A DNA stretch of 10,232 nucleotides from Dehalococcoidia bacterium (GTDB lineage Bacteria; Chloroflexota; Dehalococcoidia; Dehalococcoidales; UBA1222). The notes beneath the pieces were generated by a model. The model was given only the letters and a program-made list of their open reading frames with translations. It had not been told where the DNA came from and did no database searches. Positions 1 to 7,926 of the stretch are shown piece by piece. The position numbers were made by a program, and so were the translations under genes. The stretch's first letter is position 1; the number at the start of each line of letters is the position of its first letter. The stretch is from contig WQTJ01000108.1 in NCBI GenBank assembly GCA_009786345.1, positions 1 through 10,232 of the forward strand. The letters run 5' to 3'.

Positions 1-597
1 GCTTTAGACAATAATACCACCCTGCCACTGGAACTGGCCTTAGTGGATGCTTGCATTGAGCCTGTGGTTGAAAAAGCAACAGCACCCGCCACCACTACAA
101 AACAAACCCCAGCAACCACGCCTTCAAAGCACACTACTCCTGTAACGCATAACACTGCGCCGCTGGCTCATTCTACTGCCACCAGTTCTGCCCACTCCAC
201 ACGTGCCGCTGAAAGTGCCCCTCCCATTGAGCAGATAAAAGTTTCAGCGCTAGAGAACGCCGGAAGCCCGCTTGAGCAGCTAACGGCTAACTGGAACATT
301 ATTGTACAGCAGGTACCAGATGCCGTACGCCGTTCAGCAGCAGTAGCCATGTTACGCAGTGCTGGCATTAAACCTGTTGCTATTGAAAACGATATCGTTG
401 TATTGTCATTTAAATATTCATATCACCGCGATAAGATAGAAGAACTCGAAAACAAGAAAATTGTGGCAGGTCTAATATCACAGTTCATGGGCAAACCATG
501 CCAAATAAAATGTATTTATGAACCGGAAGAAAATCACTTAGTACGCGAAGCCCAGAAACTGGGAGCGCAGATAATAGATGTGGAGGACCGACCCTAG
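1..597 (+). CDS. dnaX: DNA polymerase III subunit gamma/tau, C-terminal part (5' end outside window)
   Basis: The reading frame is open from base 1 to the TAG at 595-597, giving 198 residues, so the true start lies upstream. DnaX is the clamp-loader ATPase of the replicative polymerase; only the part after the AAA+ core is here. The first residues (LPLELALVDACIEP) match the conserved stretch at the end of the DnaX collar domain. Next comes a linker of about 50 residues very rich in Thr, Ala, Pro and Ser, then a compact domain of about 115 residues ending LGAQIIDVEDRP, which fits a tau-type polymerase-binding C-terminus. A GTG at 43 could pose as a start but lies inside conserved sequence. In many bacteria an ebfC/ybaB gene follows dnaX; here mobile-element sequence follows. 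The assignment rests on remembered family features, with no ATPase motif in view. Confidence 0.8.
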   Translation, partial: ALDNNTTLPLELALVDACIEPVVEKATAPATTTKQTPATTPSKHTTPVTHNTAPLAHSTATSSAHSTRAAESAPPIEQIKVSALENAGSPLEQLTANWNIIVQQVPDAVRRSAAVAMLRSAGIKPVAIENDIVVLSFKYSYHRDKIEELENKKIVAGLISQFMGKPCQIKCIYEPEENHLVREAQKLGAQIIDVEDRP

Positions 598-613
598 TTT
601 AATGTATTGTTAT

Positions 614-699
614 TTTTGGCATTTTTACGCACAAATAAGATTGCAATCTCCACATTTTGTTGCCATTTCCACCAGTTTTTAATTTAAAAAATGCCAAAA
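614..699. repeat. Inverted repeat around a palindrome, dnaX-integrase gap
   Basis: TTTTGGCATTTTT at 614-626 is exactly reverse-complemented by AAAAATGCCAAAA at 687-699. Between them AGATTGCAATCT (638-649) is a perfect 12-bp palindrome. A further ATGCCA follows at 702-707, just before the integrase stop. The gap lies between the convergent 3' ends of dnaX and the integrase. Repeats next to an integrase gene are often core or arm sites of the attachment region, so this may be one end (attL) of the island. That role is inferred; no second att copy was found in the window. A bidirectional terminator is less likely because the arms are 60 nt apart. Confidence 0.4.
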
Positions 700-709
700 T
701 AATGCCACG

Positions 710-1660
710 CTAAACACCGTCTTGAGCTATGAGATTGTTTAGCTTTCCAATCATTTCACCTTCGCGAGTCGGGTAAAGATGCCCGTAAACATCCAGCGTT
801 ATCCTTATATTTGAGTGCCCAAGCCTTTTAGAAATTAGTAGAATCGGAATATCTTTCTCAATTAACAGAGATGCATGAGAATGACGCAGGTCGTGTATCC
901 TTATTCGCTTAACCCCAGCAATAGCACTATATAATGTCATGTTTTTATGAAGATACAACAAGGAGTATGGGAAAAGGCGATCACCACTCTGGTAATCGTA
1001 TAACAGCGAGATATTTTCTTGCACTTCTTTCATAACAGCTTCTGGCACCTGAATAACCCGATTGCTTTTTTCAGTCTTTGGCGTAGAAATAATGTCAGTC
1101 TTGTTAAGCCTTTGAAAGCTTTTAGAAATTGAGACCGTACCACTTTCAAAATCAAAATCACTGGCAGTTAGCGCAAAGAGTTCGCCGACACGCATACCTG
1201 TCCAATAAAGCAAACTAAATCCTATGTGCGCAGGTTTCTTGTCGACCGCTGCTATAAATTTTTTGAACTCGTCGTACGTCCAAAAGCTTACACTTGCTGA
1301 ACGAGCGCTGCCGATTGATCCTGCTATACGACAGGGATTTGATGGTAATTTATAGTATTTGACGGCGTAGTTAAGAAGCACTGAGAAACGTTGATTCACA
1401 CGATAAAGCGATACAGGCGACAATCCACAAGATAGCATGCCGTTTTGCCACTTACGGATATGAGCCGGCAGAATTTGGTTTATAGATGGAAATGCAGCTT
1501 GGCCCAGTTGGGGAATCGGGAAACCTTGATTCCAATACTGTAACCACCGCATCTTAAGAAGCCAGCCAGTTGTACGGCTAAGCAGTAAAGAGGAACCAAG
1601 GCTGAAAGCAAGGGGACGAGGCGGAGCGAGGCTTTTACCCGTTACCCTTGCTTTCAGCAA
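710..1660 (-). CDS. Tyrosine recombinase/integrase, N-terminus lost or replaced
   Basis: This is a phage/ICE-type tyrosine site-specific recombinase that would cut and rejoin att sites for integration or excision. In the 316-residue frame the catalytic set is complete: R157 (TGMRVGEL), K195 (TPKTEKSN), H256 and R259 (HDLRHSHASLL), H282 (RLGHSNI) and the nucleophile Y292 (LDVYGHLYP). Part of the core-binding domain is visible around residues 60-110 (HIRKWQN, then GLSPVSLYRVNQ). Relatives usually have about 370-400 residues with an arm-binding domain first. Here the first 35-50 residues are encoded by oriT-linked sequence and resemble no integrase domain, so the 5' end was probably lost when the mobilization segment joined. 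The real start is uncertain; ATG at 1552 is one alternative, and no good ribosome site was seen. It may be a remnant, though the catalytic domain is undamaged. Confidence 0.8.
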   Translation of the reverse strand: MLKARVTGKSLAPPRPLAFSLGSSLLLSRTTGWLLKMRWLQYWNQGFPIPQLGQAAFPSINQILPAHIRKWQNGMLSCGLSPVSLYRVNQRFSVLLNYAVKYYKLPSNPCRIAGSIGSARSASVSFWTYDEFKKFIAAVDKKPAHIGFSLLYWTGMRVGELFALTASDFDFESGTVSISKSFQRLNKTDIISTPKTEKSNRVIQVPEAVMKEVQENISLLYDYQSGDRLFPYSLLYLHKNMTLYSAIAGVKRIRIHDLRHSHASLLIEKDIPILLISKRLGHSNIRITLDVYGHLYPTREGEMIGKLNNLIAQDGV

Positions 1661-1687
1661 GGGCGCACTTATACACCCTAAAGGGTG
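1601..1687 (-). other. Origin of transfer (oriT), IncQ/pGO1-like nic region
   Basis: Read on the minus strand, a hairpin CACCCT-TT-AGGGTG (1687-1674) is followed by ATAAGTGCGCCCTT (1672-1659). This matches the conserved nic core of IncQ-type oriTs, (T)AAGTGCGCCCT as I recall it, and the placing of a hairpin just 5' of nic resembles RSF1010. On the far side are an 8-bp hairpin CCCTTGCT/AGCAAGGG (1645-1663) and an overlapping 14-bp inverted repeat (1601-1614 with 1645-1658). A MobA/MobL relaxase start lies about 105 bp away on the other strand, the usual arrangement for MobQ systems. The exact nick position is not claimed. The integrase frame runs through this site, so the site and that frame probably did not evolve together. 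Confidence 0.7.
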
Positions 1688-1791
1688 CCGCGCGCCCCTT
1701 TGGGGGATTTTTGATTTGAGACTTTTACTTTTTGGCTTTTGAGATTTGTGTTGTTTGTGAATTGAGTTTTTGATTATTGGAGTTGCTCTTT

Positions 1792-2010
1792 TTGGCCATT
1801 TATCATTTCAGCATCGATATTATCAGCAGGGGAAAAGGCAAGTCCGCAGTTGCCGCATCCGCTTACAGGGCAGGGGAGAAACTGCTAAACGAGTGGGACG
1901 GAGAATTACACGATTACACTCAAAAAAGAGGAGTTGAAGTCTTTATACCCGAGAGAACAAAGGAACACGAATATGAAATTGAATCATTTAGAAAGGAGCG
2001 TCAATTTTAA
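1792..2010 (+). pseudogene. MobA/MobL-family relaxase, N-terminal fragment
   Basis: Relaxases of this MobQ class nick oriT and pilot the strand into the recipient. The first 50 residues follow the family closely: AIYHFSIDIISRGKGKSAVA, then SAYRAGEKL and HDYTQKRGV. Counting from TTG at 1792, the predicted nucleophile is Y25, the same position as in RSF1010 MobA. This start is chosen because GGAG at 1779-1782 lies 9 nt upstream and other members begin Met-Ala-Ile-Tyr; TTG at 1777 is an alternative five codons earlier. The frame stops after 72 residues, whereas the relaxase domain alone needs about 200, and the metal-binding HxH motif is missing. After about residue 50 the sequence stops looking like the family, so a deletion or replacement is likely near 1945-1990. 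On its own it should not nick DNA. Confidence 0.75.
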
Positions 2011-2066
2011 GTTGGAGCCGACAGTTCTCCAGCATGTTGTTTTAAATATAAAACCAGTAGTTATTC

Positions 2067-2095
2067 TTGACGTTATGGTTACGTGAATGTATAAT
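2067..2095 (+). promoter_or_regulatory. Strong sigma70-type promoter for the RHS operon
   Basis: TTGACG at 2067-2072 and a perfect TATAAT at 2090-2095 are separated by 17 bp. Transcription should begin near 2102, leaving a leader of about 80 nt before the RHS start. The leader has an imperfect hairpin: AATATT at 2108-2113 can pair with 2141-2146, and GAGTC/GACTC (2119-2123 with 2131-2135) forms the inner stem. Whether the hairpin matters is unknown. GGAGG at 2170-2174 is 7 nt before the RHS ATG. Confidence 0.7.
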
Positions 2096-2181
2096 TCGCG
2101 CGTTTGAATATTGAATGGGAGTCTTGTAGTGACTCTTGGGAATATTGGAATAAGTAATAACGCAATAATGGAGGTATCCGC

Positions 2182-5100
2182 ATGAAGCTCTCCCAATCTG
2201 TAAAATCTATGGGAATGAAAATATTCACGACTGCATTGCTAGCCGTGTTTTTATTTTCAACATCATCGCTCGTAGCCGTCCTGACACAGCAAAAAACAGT
2301 GCAGGCTGCACTGCAACAATCCTCCAGTTGGTCAATGCCTTATGATGATCATATAATCAGCCTATTGCGAAACCTGAGCGATTACCAAAACTTCTCAGAT
2401 GGAGATAAGCAGCTTCTCTTTGATTATTTTGGAATTACCTATGCCATATCTGAAGATGAGTTGGACTATATTTCGGCACAGGACGAGCAGCTTCAATCAG
2501 CGTTAGCTGAAGCAATACTCACTGATTTGTTGGGTGGCACAATTTCCTTTGACAATATAAGTGCATCGGATTGGGAAAGAGTGGAGGCATATTTCAGCAG
2601 TTTAAGCCTTACGCAGGTACAAGATATGACTGCAAAAGGCGCTTCCACAGAAGATATTCTCCGCGTCAATGAAGCCCTGTGTTACGGTATGTTCAGTGTG
2701 TCTGAAGCTGAACAACTGCTCAAACTGTATCCGGACGATGAAGAGAGAAACCAGCTTGTTATTAAGTTTCATATTTATACCATCAACAGTGAATCGCCTG
2801 TCCTGCAAGATGCCAAGACAATGCTTCTAAGCAGCGTTGAGATGGACAAGATTATAGAGGAGTTTAATCTTGAAGCAGCTGATAGCAGCGGAGGTGGCAG
2901 AGGAGCTCTGGATGAAAATGGCGATCCTATTGCACCTTTTTCGCTTAACAATGGCTCAGGCGAGTGTGTAGACCTAAATACTGGCAATTTGAACTACCAA
3001 CATAATATCATAAGCCTTTCCGGGGTAAATGGCTTCGACTTGAATTTATCCTTAGTATACAACTCGATTAACTCAGCATTGTACAACGAACACTGTGATA
3101 ATTTAGGAAATAACTCTATTGTTGCTAAGCCGATAAAAACCGGCTTGGTATATGGTTGGGAATGGAATTTACCATATTTAGAAACTGTTGGTAGCAGCCC
3201 AAAAACTTTGTATTTAGGCAATGGATCGGCGTATACTATTTCCGGGCATCTTTCGTCAAGCTATAAGTTTAGCAACTATACACTGAAAGATATCGTATTA
3301 AAGGACGTTGCATCTCCCCTTTACTATAACGGACAGTACGTGGCAACCTATGTGTTGGAATATAAAAACGGGGACAAGGCTTATTTCAAGAATGACGGTT
3401 TGCTTTTAGCTCAAGTTGATCGCTTCGGCAACACCATTACATACAAATATACTAGCTATAACAACGACAATGTTTTAAGCCAAATTATTGATACTGCCGG
3501 TCGTACTGTAAATATTGCCTACTCAAACTTTTTAAATAACGTGCGAACTGTAAAGGTTACCGCACCAGATGGCAGCCAAACCAGCATAACCATCGAAACG
3601 ATTTTTGCTTCTAACGGCACTCAATATGGTATTAAGAAAATTACAGACGCCAAAGGCAATCAAACTTCTTTCAACTATACGGTTTCTGCCGGAGAATTCA
3701 ACGCCTGCACACAGAAACCTTCTAAGGCCGCCACAAATTACTGGGCGCTGCTTACGAGTGTAGTTTATCCGACGCAAGCAAAGAAAGTATTTTCCTATAA
3801 CAAATATGTGGAATCATTATCTGGGTCTGCTTACAGGCATGTTTATGAAATAGACAATAGAAAAGATGTCATTGGCAGCATTGATTACAATATCAAAACA
3901 TACAAATTTACTCGGTCTAATAATACGGTCACCTCAGCTACGATGACAATAGCTGGCGGTAGTATTGGAAGCTCAATAGTCACAACCTACGCTTTCAACT
4001 CAAATCATTTGCTCACCAGTGAAGTTGTTTCGACCTACAAGTTCATGAGTCAAGTAACACAACTAACTTCAACAGCATATGTATACAATACAGACACACT
4101 GCCTACAAAAGTGACTTCGCGCGTATACAACTCAAGCGGCAGTTATACGCAAACGATACTGCTTTATGAATATGATAATAAAGGCAATGTTACGGCTTTT
4201 TGGAACGAAAGAGCCAATGGTAGTACATCTAACACAGAGTATAAGACTACTTTCACATATAACAGTACCTATAGCTTGCTCACAAGCAAAACCTATAAGC
4301 AGGATGTCAACACAACTATTCAAGAGAGCTATACGCTGACACCTGATAATAAGTCCGTCGCATCAGCCGAGGTAAAAGTAAACAACGTACTACAAGCCAA
4401 AACAGAATTCGTATACAACAGCCGCGGCGAAACCACATCACAAAAGGCTTATAAAGACGGCTTTGTTAATTATGTTGAAACGACATTTACATATGACACC
4501 TATGGAAATCTAACAAGCATTGTCAACACAAATATTACAGACGTAGATGGCAATCTGGTGGCAGGCACTCCGGGTGCTAGTTCTGCCGCCGGTAGGCTAG
4601 CAACAACTTTTGCCTATAACAATATGAGCAGGCTTACTTCATCTACTGATGCTAACGGTAATACCACAAGTTATCAGCATGATATTCTTGGCCGTGTTAC
4701 TACAATAGTTAATCCTGACGGCACTTTTGTGACCAAAGATTACAACGATGCCAGCAATATTCTCACTGCTACTGATGAGCTTGGTAACCAACTAAAATAC
4801 TACTATGATGGCTTCGGTAATCTGTTGCGTATTTACGATGCAACAAAAGCCCAAAATCTGCAAACTAACACCTACGATACCCATATGCGCTTGTCCACAA
4901 CAAACAACCACAATAACAGCACCCAAAGTACGCAAATCACTTATACCTACGACTATTTTGATCGTATCCTGACTATTGAAACAAGAGATAAGACCAATGT
5001 CCTCATAGCATCTGAAACATATGTCTATGACGACTATGCAGAGAACGGACAGTATCGCAAAACGACTCATACCGTTGTAGGGGATGCTGGGGCTCCATCA

Positions 5101-7917
5101 ATAGTCAGTTCAACCTACTTCAATAAATCAGGTCTCTTGGAAAAGCAATCGCGCATATTAAACAATGTGGAGTATTTTGACTACTTCACCTATGACTACT
5201 TAGGAAACTTACTGACTGAAAGGACTGCTATAGCTGCAGCGAATGGACTAGCTTGTTCTGCCGAATATGAATACGATTACGCTGGCAGAGTCGTTAAACA
5301 GTATAATGTTGCCGGAGACTTCGCAACTTTTGAGTATGATGCACTAGGCAAACTTGTCATCAGCACAGATTATGCCGGCAATACAACTATATTTACCTAC
5401 GACGACTTAGGAAGGCTCTTAACCCAAAGCATTTCTTTTGAGACAATCGGTGGCACCACCTATTACTCGGTTACCAACTACTACTATGACAGTAATGGCA
5501 ATATAATCAGACAGCAGTCTACCAACAACCAGCTTGGGCAGCCAACTACTTACTCTACTACAGAATATCAATATAACAGTCGTGACTGGCTTACACAAGC
5601 TACACAGCATGACGGCATAACTTCCTATTACACCACTTATACCTATTACGCCAACGGCTTGCAGTCCAGCATTACAACCGGAAATGGTGCTGCTACCACA
5701 GCTTATGACTATGACCATGCGGGCAGACTTATTGAATTAACCAATGCTTTAGGCAATATTGAAACATATGTATACGACACCAATGGCAATCTCATATTAT
5801 CAGTTGACTGCAATAACTGGGTTACAACCTATACATACGATGGTCTTGGCAGAGTTCTTAATGTTAATGTTGCAACCGGCAACTCTGCTACTGACTGCTC
5901 GCAGAGCTTCACGTACTACTTAACAGGAGCCCTTAAATCAGAGGACAACGGGAATTTCAGTGCCACTTACACTTACGATGAGCTTGACAGGCTAATCACA
6001 GTCAGCGAATCCAACAATGTAACCAAAACCTATACCTACGATATCGCTGGTAACCGCACAAGCTATATTCTAAAAATAAATGGCGTTACCCAACTAAGTA
6101 CGACTTACACTTACGACAACTTCAATAGGTTGGAAACCGTGAGCGAGAACGGTGTGTTGGTTGCAACTTACTCCTACGACATCAACGGCAACAGAGAAAG
6201 CCTGACTTATGCCAACGGAATTTCAGAAGAATACACCTACAACCTAGCCAATATGGTCACTAGTGTAATCAACAAATCTGGTAATACAGTGATTTCCAGC
6301 TATGACTACACTTACTACCTTGACGGGAACCAATGCACCAAGACTGACCACGATGGCAAAGTAACTACTTACATTTATGATGGGCTAGGCAGATTAGCAC
6401 AAGAATCAGAAGTCTTATCAGGCGTGACTCAGAGCTACAGCTATACCTATGGCACTTCACATAACCGTGCTACTATGGTAGCTTCAGGAGCTAAGTCATT
6501 TTCCACAAGTTACACTTATGACCTTAATAACAGGTTGCTCACGGAAACAAAGAACTCTGCTACAACTACTTACATATACGATAACAATGACAACCAGCTG
6601 TCGCAGTCTACTTCATTGCAGATAAACACCTTTGCCTATAACGGCTTGAATCAATTGATATCCGCCAACATGGGTGGAGCATTAGCCACATACACCTACA
6701 ACTCGGCTGGTCTGCGTACTTCCAAGACAGTTGGGGGAGTCACAACCAAACATGTGTGGGATGGTAGCAATGTCTCTGCTGAACTCAATAGCAGCAATGT
6801 TGTTACTGCCAAATACCTGCGCGGAGTTAGTCTACTGGCATTTGATACCAGTAGCGCTAGAACCTACTATCTCTTTGATGCACATGGAGATGTGGTACAA
6901 CTTACCAACTCAAGCGGAGTCATTACCAAAATATATTCCTATGATACCTTCGGTAACGAGACAGGAACCACCCAAAACGGTGGCATGGGGTCGACTGACA
7001 CGAATCCTTTCCGCTACTGTGGCGAATACTTTGATGTTGAGACTGGCAACTATTACTTACGCGCTAGATTTTATTCGCCTTTGGTCGGGAGATTCCTTTC
7101 TGAAGATACCCATTGGAATCCTAGCAACATGATTTACGGGGACAACCCTGTAAAGAATGCCTACTACAAAGATGCGTTGGGGTTAAGTTCTTATGTGCCA
7201 AATATAGCGGCAATCATGCAAAGTGGGAATCTTTACGCTTACTGCGGTAATAATCCTGTAATGTATGTTGATCCTTCTGGGAATGCAATACAGTTTGCTA
7301 TATTCGGTGTAGTTATAACTGGAGCTATGATTTTGTCAGCTGCAGTCAGCGCTGTAGTTGTAACAGTAGCAATTGTTGGGACATTTGCTTTAGGATATGT
7401 CATTGTTGATGGCGTAGCAAAATTAGTTGAAGAAAATAAATTTAAGCCAATTACACTAAATCCTGCTGCTGGTTCACCTAGCATTGTAACGCGTCCTAAT
7501 ACCATGAATGCGACAAGGGGTATTGCGAATGTAGTAAGCCAGCCAGTTACTGTCGCTAATATGCAGACAAAAACAAAGGATTTTGGCACTTATCAATTTG
7601 CTTATTTAGATTCAAAAGGCAACTTGGTAAAAACTGGGCCCCAAATGAATATCGCCGAAGCCTATTACGCGCTCAAGGCAATGCCGCTAAATGGAAATTT
7701 TGGCGGTCAATCGTGGGGGCTATATACTTCTAGTCAAGCTGACGCACAAGCATTCGCGCTTTTATATGGATTGGTACACCATTCTGATTTAGCGGTAGGA
7801 TTTGACGCAGAATACCATGGGAATAATTATTATGGACATTACCATGTAAACCATATAGTAGGCAAAGAGGAAAATTCAGGTGTGCATATTTGGTTTGGTA
7901 ATACATTGAAATGGTAG
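2182..7917 (+). CDS. Secreted RHS/YD-repeat polymorphic toxin, WapA-like
   Basis: A 1911-residue protein with GGAGG 7 nt before the ATG. Residues 1-42 form a Sec signal peptide: basic start, hydrophobic stretch LLAVFLFSTSSLVAVL, likely cleavage after VQA. Residues 43-250 are an acidic region I do not recognise. Residues about 260-300 (VDLNTGNLNYQHN) match the entry segment of RHS proteins. From about 410 to 1600 there are dozens of YD repeats (TYTYDxxGR/N-type), which in known RHS proteins build a hollow shell around the toxin. The RHS core end is YYLRARFYSPLVGRFLSEDT (1624-1643), then two NP...D-type endings, DALGL and VDPSG (1697-1700). A 40-residue hydrophobic segment (1703-1742) follows, then a variable C-terminal domain, the presumed toxic tip. 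The next gene, 9 nt away, fits an immunity protein. By analogy the role is contact-dependent competition at the cell surface. Confidence 0.92.
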   Translation: MKLSQSVKSMGMKIFTTALLAVFLFSTSSLVAVLTQQKTVQAALQQSSSWSMPYDDHIISLLRNLSDYQNFSDGDKQLLFDYFGITYAISEDELDYISAQDEQLQSALAEAILTDLLGGTISFDNISASDWERVEAYFSSLSLTQVQDMTAKGASTEDILRVNEALCYGMFSVSEAEQLLKLYPDDEERNQLVIKFHIYTINSESPVLQDAKTMLLSSVEMDKIIEEFNLEAADSSGGGRGALDENGDPIAPFSLNNGSGECVDLNTGNLNYQHNIISLSGVNGFDLNLSLVYNSINSALYNEHCDNLGNNSIVAKPIKTGLVYGWEWNLPYLETVGSSPKTLYLGNGSAYTISGHLSSSYKFSNYTLKDIVLKDVASPLYYNGQYVATYVLEYKNGDKAYFKNDGLLLAQVDRFGNTITYKYTSYNNDNVLSQIIDTAGRTVNIAYSNFLNNVRTVKVTAPDGSQTSITIETIFASNGTQYGIKKITDAKGNQTSFNYTVSAGEFNACTQKPSKAATNYWALLTSVVYPTQAKKVFSYNKYVESLSGSAYRHVYEIDNRKDVIGSIDYNIKTYKFTRSNNTVTSATMTIAGGSIGSSIVTTYAFNSNHLLTSEVVSTYKFMSQVTQLTSTAYVYNTDTLPTKVTSRVYNSSGSYTQTILLYEYDNKGNVTAFWNERANGSTSNTEYKTTFTYNSTYSLLTSKTYKQDVNTTIQESYTLTPDNKSVASAEVKVNNVLQAKTEFVYNSRGETTSQKAYKDGFVNYVETTFTYDTYGNLTSIVNTNITDVDGNLVAGTPGASSAAGRLATTFAYNNMSRLTSSTDANGNTTSYQHDILGRVTTIVNPDGTFVTKDYNDASNILTATDELGNQLKYYYDGFGNLLRIYDATKAQNLQTNTYDTHMRLSTTNNHNNSTQSTQITYTYDYFDRILTIETRDKTNVLIASETYVYDDYAENGQYRKTTHTVVGDAGAPSIVSSTYFNKSGLLEKQSRILNNVEYFDYFTYDYLGNLLTERTAIAAANGLACSAEYEYDYAGRVVKQYNVAGDFATFEYDALGKLVISTDYAGNTTIFTYDDLGRLLTQSISFETIGGTTYYSVTNYYYDSNGNIIRQQSTNNQLGQPTTYSTTEYQYNSRDWLTQATQHDGITSYYTTYTYYANGLQSSITTGNGAATTAYDYDHAGRLIELTNALGNIETYVYDTNGNLILSVDCNNWVTTYTYDGLGRVLNVNVATGNSATDCSQSFTYYLTGALKSEDNGNFSATYTYDELDRLITVSESNNVTKTYTYDIAGNRTSYILKINGVTQLSTTYTYDNFNRLETVSENGVLVATYSYDINGNRESLTYANGISEEYTYNLANMVTSVINKSGNTVISSYDYTYYLDGNQCTKTDHDGKVTTYIYDGLGRLAQESEVLSGVTQSYSYTYGTSHNRATMVASGAKSFSTSYTYDLNNRLLTETKNSATTTYIYDNNDNQLSQSTSLQINTFAYNGLNQLISANMGGALATYTYNSAGLRTSKTVGGVTTKHVWDGSNVSAELNSSNVVTAKYLRGVSLLAFDTSSARTYYLFDAHGDVVQLTNSSGVITKIYSYDTFGNETGTTQNGGMGSTDTNPFRYCGEYFDVETGNYYLRARFYSPLVGRFLSEDTHWNPSNMIYGDNPVKNAYYKDALGLSSYVPNIAAIMQSGNLYAYCGNNPVMYVDPSGNAIQFAIFGVVITGAMILSAAVSAVVVTVAIVGTFALGYVIVDGVAKLVEENKFKPITLNPAAGSPSIVTRPNTMNATRGIANVVSQPVTVANMQTKTKDFGTYQFAYLDSKGNLVKTGPQMNIAEAYYALKAMPLNGNFGGQSWGLYTSSQADAQAFALLYGLVHHSDLAVGFDAEYHGNNYYGHYHVNHIVGKEENSGVHIWFGNTLKW
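7288..7914 (+). other. RHS C-terminal effector region: hydrophobic segment plus unrecognised domain
   Basis: This is the part of the RHS protein after the conserved core (residues 1703-1911). Residues 1703-1742 are almost all Ile, Val, Ala, Gly, Phe and Leu, enough for one or two membrane helices. After a Pro/Thr/Asn-rich linker, about 130 residues form a domain rich in aromatic residues and histidine. Its end carries H1879, H1886-Y-H1888, H1891 and H1902-I-W-F-G. The clustered histidines suggest a metal-dependent or general acid-base site, as in many nuclease toxins, but I cannot assign it to a named toxin family. In RHS systems this tip is exchanged between strains together with the immunity gene. 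Confidence 0.6.
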
Positions 7918-7926
7918 GGAATTGTA

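Noticed and set aside
1695..1712. CCCC-TTT-GGGG hairpin followed by Ts, as a terminator
   Set aside because: The stem is only 4 bp and lies in the oriT region with no upstream plus-strand gene to end, so a transfer-related or chance structure is as likely.
2095..2160. Coding-looking plus frame (ending WESCSDSWEYWNK) upstream of RHS
   Set aside because: It has no start, begins at a stop within the -10 box, and is only about 20 codons long; it could be a remnant but cannot be supported.
1984..2196. Minus-strand 70-codon ORF over the RHS promoter
   Set aside because: It covers the promoter and ribosome site of the RHS gene and shows no domain.
5419..5718. Minus-strand ORFs across the RHS gene (this and about seven others)
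   Set aside because: They arise from the repetitive Tyr/Thr/Asn codons of the YD repeats read antisense; no ribosome sites or domains.
3421..6980. Possible CRISPR or tandem DNA repeats
   Set aside because: The regularity comes from YD-repeat protein motifs of uneven length, with diverged DNA and no spacer-repeat pattern.
6731..7132. Plus-strand 133-codon ORF inside the RHS gene
   Set aside because: It is an out-of-frame shadow of the RHS core, whose own frame carries the conserved motifs.
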